Source: JAVBJV01 sp031555315 (lineage in GTDB: Bacteria; Pseudomonadota; Alphaproteobacteria; Acetobacterales; Acetobacteraceae). Taken from it: a stretch of DNA of 64,000 bases. The position numbers were made by a program, and so were the translations under genes. The stretch is taken from assembly GCA_031555315.1 (NCBI GenBank), contig JAVBUO010000003.1, forward strand, positions 1 to 64,000. The letters are read 5' to 3'. Below are positions 24,565 to 31,676 of this stretch, piece after piece; position 1 is the stretch's first letter, and the number at the start of each line of letters is the position of its first letter. Below the pieces are notes generated by a model, which worked only from the letters and a program-made list of their open reading frames with translations, did not search any database and had not been told where the DNA came from.

Positions 24565-27327
24565 ATGGACTCAGCGCGCATCAAGGCCGTCCTCGGCCCG
24601 ACCAACACCGGCAAGACCCACCTGGCGATCGAGCGGCTGCTCGCGCACGATACAGGCATGATCGGCTTCCCGCTGCGCCTGCTGGCGCGCGAGAACTACG
24701 ACCGCATGGTGGTGCTGAAGGGCGAGCGCCACGTGGCGTTGATAACGGGCGAGGAAAAGATCGTCCCGCCGGACGCCAAATGGTTCTCGTGCACGGTGGA
24801 AGCCATGCCGCTGGACCGGCAGGTGGAATTCCTGGCCGTCGATGAAATCCAGCTCTGCGCCGACCCGGATCGCGGCCATGTGTTCACCGACCGGCTGCTG
24901 AACGCGCGCGGGCTGGTGGAAACCATGTTCCTGGGGGCGGAAACCATCCGCCCGCTGCTCACCCGGCTGGTGCCGCGGATCGAGATCGAGATCCGCCCGC
25001 GCCTGTCGCAGCTCACCTATACCGGTCCGATCAAGCTGACCCGCCTGCCGCCGCGCACCGCCGTGGTGGCGTTCTCGGCGGCCGAGGTCTACGCGATCGC
25101 CGAGCTGATCCGCCGCCGGCGCGGCGGCTGCGCGGTGGTGATGGGCCGGCTGTCGCCGCGCACCCGCAACGCGCAGGTCGCGCTGTACCAGAACAAGGAA
25201 GTCGATTTCCTGGTCGCCACCGACGCCATCGGCATGGGGCTGAACATGGACGTCGATCACGTGGCGTTCGCCGCGCTGGGCAAGTTCGACGGCCACCAGC
25301 CGCGCCCGCTGATCCCCGCCGAACTGGCGCAGATCGCCGGGCGCGCCGGGCGCGGCATGCGCGACGGCACATTCGGGGTGACCGGCGACTGCCCGGTGAT
25401 CCCCGATGAAACCGTCGCCGCGATGGAAGAACATTCGTTCGAACCGCTGCGCGAACTGTGCTGGCGGAATTCGGACCTCGACTTCTCCAGCATCGACGCG
25501 CTGCTTGCCTCGCTGGCCGCGCCGGTGCCGATGATGGGGCTGACCAAGGGCCACGACGCGGCGGACCACATCACGCTGGAAGCCCTGTCGCGCGACGCCG
25601 ACGTGCGCCGCCTGGCCGATGGCCGCAGCCGCGTGCAGCAATTGTGGGAAGCGTGCCAGGTACCGGACTTCCAAAAACTGGCCGACGACAGCCACACGAC
25701 CTTCTGTCGCCGTATCTTCATGGCGATCGCACAGGGCGAACCTCTGTCCGCCGAATGGATCGAAACCAGCCTCGGCCAACTGAACCGCACCGATGGCGAC
25801 ATCGACACGCTGATGGCGCGGCTGGCGGGAGTGCGCAGCTGGGCCTACGTCACCGCGCGCGCCGACTGGGTGAAGAACGCCGATCACTGGCAGGAACGCG
25901 CCCGCGCGGTCGAGGACGCCTTGTCCGACGCGCTGCACGAAAGCCTGACCCAGCGCTTCGTCGATCGCCGCGCCGCGCAGCTGATGCGCAAGCTCGACGA
26001 TGCCGATGCGGCGGAAGAGCTGATGTCCGCCGTGACCCGCAAAGGCGATGTGGTGGTCGAGGGCCATCCGGTCGGGCAGGTGCACGGGTTCCAGTTCACC
26101 CCCGACCCGGAAGCGGCGGGCGACGAGAAGAAGATGGTGCTGCGCGCCGCGCGCCGCGCATTGCGCGAGGAAATTCCGCGTCGCCTGAACCGGCTGGAAG
26201 CGGCCGGCGACAAGGAATTCGCCCTGTCCGCCAAGCACCGCCTGCTGTGGGACGGGGCCGAGATCGCGCGGCTGAAATCCGGCCCTGCCGCGCATAAGCC
26301 GCAGATCGAGGTGATCGACAGCGAATTCCTCGACAGCGTGTCGCGCGAACGGGTGCGGGTACGCGCCCAGCGTTACGTGGACGAGCTGATCCAGCGCGAG
26401 CTCGGCCCGCTGTTCGCCGCCGCCGAAAAGGCCGATGCCGATGCCACGCTGCGCGGCCCGCTGCACCGGCTGACCGAAAACCTGGGTCTGATCCCCGGCG
26501 CGACCGACACCGAAATCGACCCCACGCTGCGCGCCGCACTGAAAGCGATCGGCACGCGAGCGGGACGGTTTGCCTTCTTTATTCCCGCGCTGATGAAGCC
26601 GCGCGCCCAGGCATTGCGCGCCCAGCTCTGGACGTTGGGGCGGGGCATCGACATGCCCGAACTGCCAGCCGGCGGGCTGGTCGCGATCACGCCGCCCACC
26701 GACTGGCCGGCGGGTTTCGCCGCCGCGATGGGCTGGCTGGAAGCCGGCCCGGTGCTGCTGCGCCAGGACGTCGCCGAACGCATCGCCGGTGAACTCGGCC
26801 ATGCCACCCGCAAGGCGCCGATTCTGCCGCCCGCCGATCTGGCCAGCCGTCTGTCGGTCAAAGGCGACACGCTGGAAGCCGTGCTGAACGCGCTGGGCTT
26901 TCGCATCATTCCGGCCGGCGTGGACTCCGAAACGGTTTACGGTCCGCCCGCGCCTGCGATGATCGGCGTACTGCGCCGCCGGACCGACGCGGTGCATCGT
27001 GGCCCGCACCGGCCGCGCCATGGCAAACCGCACCATGCCGAAAAACCCGCCCGGGATCCGGCGGCGGCGGAAGCACCCAACGCCAGCCCGCCAGAGCAGG
27101 AACGCAAGCCGCGCCCGCCGCGCAGCGAAAAGTTCAAAGGCGGCAAACCGCACGGTGATAAGCCGTACGGTGGTAAATCGCGTGGGGGTAAACCGCGCGG
27201 CGATAAGCCGCATGGCGGTAAACCCGCCGGCCATAACAGACCGGCACAGGCCAGACCGCCCGCGGAAAAACCGTTCAACCCGGACTCGCCGTTCGCGGTG
27301 CTGGCAGCGCTGCGCAAACCCGGCTGA
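24565..27327 (+). CDS. SUV3-like DEAD/DEAH RNA helicase
   Basis: A 920-residue superfamily 2 helicase. Walker A GPTNTGKTH (11-19), motif II VDEIQ (~92-96), motif V ATDAIGMGLNMD and motif VI QIAGRAGRG closely follow mitochondrial SUV3 and its alphaproteobacterial relatives, which unwind RNA, probably with exonucleases. A long C-terminal domain follows. The last ~120 residues are a low-complexity basic tail with repeats of the type GGKP-HGDKP-YGGKS-RGGKP, likely RNA-binding. The downstream S4-protein, fdxA and carD genes are the conserved alphaproteobacterial context. Its stop overlaps the presumed CTG start of the S4 gene. Confidence 0.88.
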   Translation: MDSARIKAVLGPTNTGKTHLAIERLLAHDTGMIGFPLRLLARENYDRMVVLKGERHVALITGEEKIVPPDAKWFSCTVEAMPLDRQVEFLAVDEIQLCADPDRGHVFTDRLLNARGLVETMFLGAETIRPLLTRLVPRIEIEIRPRLSQLTYTGPIKLTRLPPRTAVVAFSAAEVYAIAELIRRRRGGCAVVMGRLSPRTRNAQVALYQNKEVDFLVATDAIGMGLNMDVDHVAFAALGKFDGHQPRPLIPAELAQIAGRAGRGMRDGTFGVTGDCPVIPDETVAAMEEHSFEPLRELCWRNSDLDFSSIDALLASLAAPVPMMGLTKGHDAADHITLEALSRDADVRRLADGRSRVQQLWEACQVPDFQKLADDSHTTFCRRIFMAIAQGEPLSAEWIETSLGQLNRTDGDIDTLMARLAGVRSWAYVTARADWVKNADHWQERARAVEDALSDALHESLTQRFVDRRAAQLMRKLDDADAAEELMSAVTRKGDVVVEGHPVGQVHGFQFTPDPEAAGDEKKMVLRAARRALREEIPRRLNRLEAAGDKEFALSAKHRLLWDGAEIARLKSGPAAHKPQIEVIDSEFLDSVSRERVRVRAQRYVDELIQRELGPLFAAAEKADADATLRGPLHRLTENLGLIPGATDTEIDPTLRAALKAIGTRAGRFAFFIPALMKPRAQALRAQLWTLGRGIDMPELPAGGLVAITPPTDWPAGFAAAMGWLEAGPVLLRQDVAERIAGELGHATRKAPILPPADLASRLSVKGDTLEAVLNALGFRIIPAGVDSETVYGPPAPAMIGVLRRRTDAVHRGPHRPRHGKPHHAEKPARDPAAAEAPNASPPEQERKPRPPRSEKFKGGKPHGDKPYGGKSRGGKPRGDKPHGGKPAGHNRPAQARPPAEKPFNPDSPFAVLAALRKPG

Positions 27328-27629
27328 AAGCGGATACCGGCCTGAAAGATCACGGGGACACATCGCAGGACTGGCAGCGGCTGGACAGCTGGTTATGGTG
27401 CGCGCGGTTCATGAAAACCCGCGCCGCCTGCGCCGAAATGATCGCGAAAACCGGGGTCCGGATCAACCGCATACCAACCAGCAAACCGCACGCACACGTG
27501 CGCGTAGGAAATGTGCTAACCTTTCCATGGCAAAATACCGTGGTCGTGTTGCGGGTTCTGGCTTTATCCCGCCGCCGGCTATCACCGCCGCTTGTGAAAA
27601 CCTTGTATGAAGATGTCACCATCCCTTGA
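27324..27629 (+). CDS. RNA-binding S4 domain protein (Hsp15-like), probable CTG start
   Basis: About 101 residues. The S4 domain is clear: WQRLDSWLWCARFMKTRAAC, then AEMIAKTGVRINR, VRVGNVLTFP and a C-terminal LYEDVT. Family members bind structured RNA such as stalled 50S subunits. The domain begins at ~27375, but the frame has no ATG, GTG or TTG between the stop at 27234 and ATG 27411, which lies inside the domain. CTG 27324 overlaps the helicase stop (27325-27327) as CTGA, so coupled CTG initiation is proposed; CTG 27342 is the alternative. A sequencing error near the 5' end would also explain it. Confidence 0.65.
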   Translation: MKADTGLKDHGDTSQDWQRLDSWLWCARFMKTRAACAEMIAKTGVRINRIPTSKPHAHVRVGNVLTFPWQNTVVVLRVLALSRRRLSPPLVKTLYEDVTIP

Positions 27630-27720
27630 TCCGCGCGCTGATGCACGCCATACCCCGATAGCCCGCGACGCTCTTTCCGGTGCGCCGGGGCAAGGATTGC
27701 TGACGTAAGGATTTTTTGCC

Positions 27721-28053
27721 GTGACGTATGTCGTCATCGAAAACTGCATTCGCTGCAAATATACCGACTGCGTAGAAGCCTGTCCTGTGGATTGTTTCTA
27801 CGTGGGCAAGAACATGCTGGTCATCAACCCGGATGAATGCATCGACTGCGGCGTCTGCGTGCCCGAATGCCCGGCGGACGCGATCGTTCCGGATAGCGAC
27901 GATGCCGCTGCCGACTGGCTTGAACTGAATCGCGACTATTCCGCCAAATGGCCGAACATCACCCGCCGGGTTGATCCATTGCCCGATGCCGATGAATGGA
28001 ACAACAAGCCCGGCAAGCGCGCCATGCTGGATCCGGAACCGGGCGAGCCGTAA
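27721..28053 (+). CDS. fdxA: Seven-iron ferredoxin FdxA
   Basis: A 110-residue cytosolic electron carrier with one [3Fe-4S] and one [4Fe-4S] cluster. Cluster ligands are in ENCIRCKYTDCVEACPVDCF and DECIDCGVCVPECP. GTG start at 27721 is preceded by AAGGA. The 3' acidic tail (ADEWNNKPGKRAMLDPEPGE) is typical of the alphaproteobacterial form. It lies between the S4 gene and carD, its usual place in this class. Confidence 0.93.
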   Translation: MTYVVIENCIRCKYTDCVEACPVDCFYVGKNMLVINPDECIDCGVCVPECPADAIVPDSDDAAADWLELNRDYSAKWPNITRRVDPLPDADEWNNKPGKRAMLDPEPGEP

Positions 28054-28220
28054 TCGTATACGTGTAGTCGGTTTGAATTCGAATTAAACGGCAGACGGAC
28101 ACGTTCCGTCACATGACTTTGTTCTGAATTTATGATATGGGACGCCCCATTCGGGACTCTTGTCTGCATCGGTGCAGCAGGAACGCGTCGTTGTCCCCGA
28201 TCACAGACTCAGGTGCATGC

Positions 28221-29321
28221 ATGACTAAGCCCGCCGTCCGTTCGAAAGCTGCCAAAGCTGGAAAAACCACAAAAGCCGCTAAAAAACCCACAAAAACTGC
28301 CAGCAAGGCCAAACCGATCGCCCGGGCCGCCAAGTCATCCACCATCAAACCGTCTGTAAAGAAGAAAAATTTGCCTGCGACGAAACCCTCCGCGAAGCCC
28401 GCCAGCAAGGCGCCGCCCGCGAAAAAGGCGGTAACGCCGTCTTCCAAAAAAGCCGCTCCGGCAAAAACCGCCACCAAAAAGATCGCACCCGTCAAAACCG
28501 TGCCTGCCAAAACCGTGCCCGCCAAGGCTGCACCTGCCAAACCCGCATCGAAACCGGCAGCCAAAAAACCGGCCGTGGCGACCAAACCCGCCGCCAAAAC
28601 GGCCGTGAAACCCGCGGCCAAACCGGCGGCAAAGCCCGCACCGGCCGCCAAGACCAAACCGGTCGAAAAGATTGCAACACCCGCGCCCGCCGCCGCGCCG
28701 AAAAAAGCGCCAGAGGCAGCGCCCGCCGCCAAACCCGCCACATCGGCTCCGGGCAACAGCTTCACCCCGCCATCACGGCTGATGCCGCGCGCGGTCAGCA
28801 AGATCGAAACCGTGTTTGTCGAGGGCGATCACGTCGTCTATCCCACGCATGGCGTGGGCAAGGTCGAACGGATCATCACCGAAGAGATCGCCGGACAGAC
28901 GCTGGAGCTGATCCACATCACCTTCGAAGAAAACCGCATGACGCTGCGGGTGCCGGTCAGCAGGGCGCAGTCGACCGGCCTGCGCAAACTGTCGACACGC
29001 AAACAGTTCGACGAGGCGCTGAACACGCTGAAGGGCCGCGCGCGCATCAAGCGCACCATGTGGTCGCGCCGCGCCCAGGAATACGAGGCGAAGATCAACT
29101 CGGGCGACCCGATCGCGGTGGCCGAGGTGGTGCGCGACCTGCACCGCAACGCCGGCCAACCCGACCAGTCGTTCAGCGAACGCCAGATCTACGAAGCGGC
29201 GCTGGATCGCCTGGCGGCGGAACTCGGGGCGATCGACAAGACCGACAAGCCGACCGCTATCGACAAACTGAACAACTTTCTGAAGACCGTCGTCGCCGCG
29301 ACGGCGGCGGCCGCCACATAG
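28221..29321 (+). CDS. CarD family transcription factor with histone-H1-like N-terminal tail
   Basis: A 366-residue protein. Residues 1 to ~185 are almost only Lys, Ala, Pro, Thr and Val in PAKxxAKP-type repeats, like histone H1 tails. From residue ~193 a full CarD/CdnL domain follows: VFVEGDHVVYPTHGVGKVER, EIAGQTLELIHITFEENRMT, and a helical C-terminal part ending in TAIDKLNNFLK. CarD proteins bind the RNA polymerase beta subunit and stabilise open complexes, notably at rRNA promoters. ATG 28221 is chosen; an open frame reaches 28137 but adds unrelated residues. Most alphaproteobacterial homologues are ~170-200 residues, so the tail nearly doubles this one. A strong terminator follows. Confidence 0.9.
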   Translation: MTKPAVRSKAAKAGKTTKAAKKPTKTASKAKPIARAAKSSTIKPSVKKKNLPATKPSAKPASKAPPAKKAVTPSSKKAAPAKTATKKIAPVKTVPAKTVPAKAAPAKPASKPAAKKPAVATKPAAKTAVKPAAKPAAKPAPAAKTKPVEKIATPAPAAAPKKAPEAAPAAKPATSAPGNSFTPPSRLMPRAVSKIETVFVEGDHVVYPTHGVGKVERIITEEIAGQTLELIHITFEENRMTLRVPVSRAQSTGLRKLSTRKQFDEALNTLKGRARIKRTMWSRRAQEYEAKINSGDPIAVAEVVRDLHRNAGQPDQSFSERQIYEAALDRLAAELGAIDKTDKPTAIDKLNNFLKTVVAATAAAAT

Positions 29322-29329
29322 CGAACCGC

Positions 29330-29369
29330 AACGGCGTGCTTGCCAAACCGGGCTGCACGCCGTTTTCTT
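29330..29369 (+). terminator. Rho-independent terminator of carD
   Basis: Perfect 10-bp stem: AACGGCGTGC (29330-29339) and GCACGCCGTT (29355-29364), followed by TTCTT. It starts 9 bases after the carD stop. Confidence 0.85.
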
Positions 29370-29375
29370 AGTGCC

Positions 29376-30206
29376 GTGTCCGCTTCCAGCCACCTTGCCG
29401 CACTGGGCCATCCATCCCGCATCTGGGCGGTCGGCGCCGTGCACGGTCGCGCCGGGCAGCTGGCGCGTCTGCACGCCGCGCTGGACGGGCGCATCTGGAC
29501 CGGCGACCGGCTGGTCTATTGCGGCAACCTGATCGGGCGCGGCCCGGATGTCGGCGGAACGCTGAACGAGGCGCTGCTGTTCCGCCGTGCCGTGCTGGCG
29601 CGTCCGGATTTCACCACCGACGATATCGTGTTCCTGCGCGGCGCACAGGAGGAGATGCTGCACCGCCTGCTGCAGATCCAGTTCGCGCGCGGCGTCGCCG
29701 CGGCCGAGGAGGCGCTGGTCTGGATGGCGCGCGAAGGGGCGCGCGAAACGCTGGCCACCTGGGGGCACGACATCGACGACGGCATCCGCCGCGTGCGCCT
29801 CGGCCCGACGGAACTGGCGCGCTGGACCAACACGATCCGCCAGTCGATCCGCGCCGCCCCCGGGCACGACAAGCTGCTGGCCAGCCTGTACCGCGCCGCC
29901 TTCACCACGCCCGAGGATCTGGCCGGCACGGCGCCCGGCGCACTGTTCGTCGCCGCCGGCGTCGATCCGGACCGGCCGCTGGAAGCGCAGGGCGACAGCT
30001 TCTGGTGGGACGCCACCGGTTTCACCACACTCGCCGGCAGCGACCGCGAGGTCTGGAACAGCTTCCGGCGCATCGTGCGCGGCTACGACCGCACCGGCCT
30101 GGGCTTCGCGCAGACCGCACTGACCGTCACGCTGGACGGCGGCGACGAACTGCTGGCCGGCCTGTTCAACGCCAACGGCGACCTGCTGGAGCTGCTCCGG
30201 GGGTAG
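29376..30206 (+). CDS. Metallophosphatase-like protein lacking metal ligands (pseudo-phosphatase)
   Basis: A 276-residue protein with the layout of PPP/ApaH-type metallophosphatases, but every metal-binding motif is altered. GDIHG is GAVHG (20-24), GDxxDRG is GNLIGRG (50-56, followed by PDVGG) and GNHE is GAQEE (89-93). Surrounding structure is kept (FLRGAQEEMLHRLLQIQF; LATWGHDIDDG) and the frame is intact, so it looks like a retained non-catalytic protein rather than a decayed gene. GTG 29376 is chosen as start because it follows the carD terminator; TTG 29340 lies inside the terminator. No Shine-Dalgarno is evident. Role unknown. Confidence 0.65.
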   Translation: MSASSHLAALGHPSRIWAVGAVHGRAGQLARLHAALDGRIWTGDRLVYCGNLIGRGPDVGGTLNEALLFRRAVLARPDFTTDDIVFLRGAQEEMLHRLLQIQFARGVAAAEEALVWMAREGARETLATWGHDIDDGIRRVRLGPTELARWTNTIRQSIRAAPGHDKLLASLYRAAFTTPEDLAGTAPGALFVAAGVDPDRPLEAQGDSFWWDATGFTTLAGSDREVWNSFRRIVRGYDRTGLGFAQTALTVTLDGGDELLAGLFNANGDLLELLRG

Positions 30207-30274
30207 GAGAGACGCGCGGGTATCCCGATCGACGCCTGCGCCGTGGCCGATACTCGCAACGCATACGTTATTTT

Positions 30275-30960
30275 TCATCGGCTTTCGCGAACGCGCGGAA
30301 ATCCTCTGGCAACGCTGGGCAAGTCTTCGCCCGCGGGCCCACACAGCAAAGACCGGCATGACGCCCGCTGCTCAGCGCGCTTATTCTGGTTATTCCGGGC
30401 AGGAGCTTGCCGGATGTCGCCCATACTTTCCACACAGTGCAGGAATTCACCGACTGCTGGCTCCGCCCCGACGAGGTTGAGTACCCAAAAATCTTGCGCG
30501 GCCTGGCGCCCGAAGCTGACAAGAAAAAATTGATGCTGCCGCATGGCCTGGAAAAAATTGTCTGCGTCCGCACCAGCGGGGAGGCGTCCCGTTATTGCTG
30601 CAAAAGCATCCGCCCGATCGGCATCGGCAGGGTTGGTAAAAGATACTTCCGTCTGCTCCAGACTCCACGTGCGCCGGTCCCTCAGCCGCAGACTGATGGA
30701 AATTCCCGCCCGTATGGGCTGGGTAACCTGAAGTTTCTTCCAAAGAAACATGAAGGATGCTGTTGGGCTGTCGGTGCGTATAATGCTCAGCGTCTCCCCG
30801 TTTCTCCGGCGCGTTTCAAGCACGCACCCATGTGCGTGACCATCGGTCGCATGTGTTCGGGCCTGCCAGAAATCCGCCTGCTGTGCCACAGCGGTTTGAA
30901 CACCACCGGCATTGCCAAAGCCACGACGCAAACCCCGGCTAAATCTGGGCGCTTGTGCAT
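30275..30960 (-). pseudogene. Frameshifted secreted hypothetical protein
   Basis: Two minus-strand frames make one plausible protein. ATG 30960 opens a frame with a signal-peptide start (MHKRPDLAGVCVVALAMPVV). Near 30895-30912 the coding potential moves to the next frame, which continues with QTAVAQQADFW, a signal peptidase site after AVA. It then runs through HGCVLETRRRNGETLSII, LWKKLQ, SFTNPADADRADAF, NFFQAMRQHQFFLVSFG and VLNLVGAEPAVGEFLHC. Neither frame alone gives a sensible secreted protein. The final ~45 residues to 30275 are polar and may lie beyond the original end. Family not recognised. Confidence 0.4.
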
Positions 30961-31247
30961 GACGCGGCATCCCCTGTGTTCGATGTGTATGGATTCATAG
31001 GAAATCAGCATCGTTCGCTTATCGCGGCCTGCAGTCTGCGCGACTCTGGCGTAGATTTCGCAGAACAACGATACTGCCTTTACCGTATCAACCGAGGTAA
31101 ATCCGGTGAGAATTGATGCAGGTGCAGATCATCTGTACGCAAGCCAGCGCCCGCAGGCGACAGCGACCAGACGTCTGGGATTCACGGTCATGACGATAGA
31201 ATTGCAGTCAGAAAATCCGTTGTCGAGCGAACCGGTCGACGAACTGA
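30961..31247. other. Intergenic region downstream of rbfA
   Basis: No convincing gene or RNA. In many proteobacteria truB, rpsO and pnp follow rbfA; none is present here. Confidence 0.4.
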
Positions 31248-31667
31248 TCACTCTTCTGCCGGCTTCTCCGCCTCATCATCGTGCATCAGATCGCGCTGCA
31301 CTTCGGGCGCACGCAGCGCCTTGTCGATCTGCATCGCGTAATCCAGCGCGGTGTCGGGCTGGAAGTGCAGTTCCGGCGCGTAACGCAGCCGCATCGCGTG
31401 CGCGACCTCGCGGCGCAGATACGGCGACACGCGCTTGAGCGCCGGCAGCAGCGCCTCGACGTCCGAACGCCCGAGCCGCGCGATGAACACCGTGGCGTGC
31501 TTGAGGTCCGGCGAGGTGCGCACCTCGGTCACCGTCAGGTTGGCGTCGGCCAGATCGGCGTTGTTGATCTCGTGGCGCATGAACACACCCGACAGCACGT
31601 GGCGGATTTCCTCCGCCACGCGCAACTGGCGCTGACTCGGCCCTTCGGATGATGCGCGCTTCACCAT
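31248..31667 (-). CDS. rbfA: 30S ribosome-binding factor RbfA
   Basis: A 139-residue KH-fold protein that binds the 16S 5' helix during late 30S maturation. The N terminus SEGPSQRQLRVAEEIRHVLS, the core LTVTEVRTSPDLKHATVFI, and RYAPELHFQPDTALDYAMQI near the C terminus are typical. It is the last gene of the rimP-nusA-ylxR-infB-rbfA operon, 9 bases after infB. Confidence 0.93.
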   Translation of the reverse strand: MVKRASSEGPSQRQLRVAEEIRHVLSGVFMRHEINNADLADANLTVTEVRTSPDLKHATVFIARLGRSDVEALLPALKRVSPYLRREVAHAMRLRYAPELHFQPDTALDYAMQIDKALRAPEVQRDLMHDDEAEKPAEE

Positions 31668-31676
31668 TTCTGTCCC

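Noticed and set aside
30407..31000. A 197-residue plus-strand open frame
   Set aside because: No domain or signal peptide; the opposite strand gives a coherent secreted protein once a frameshift is allowed.
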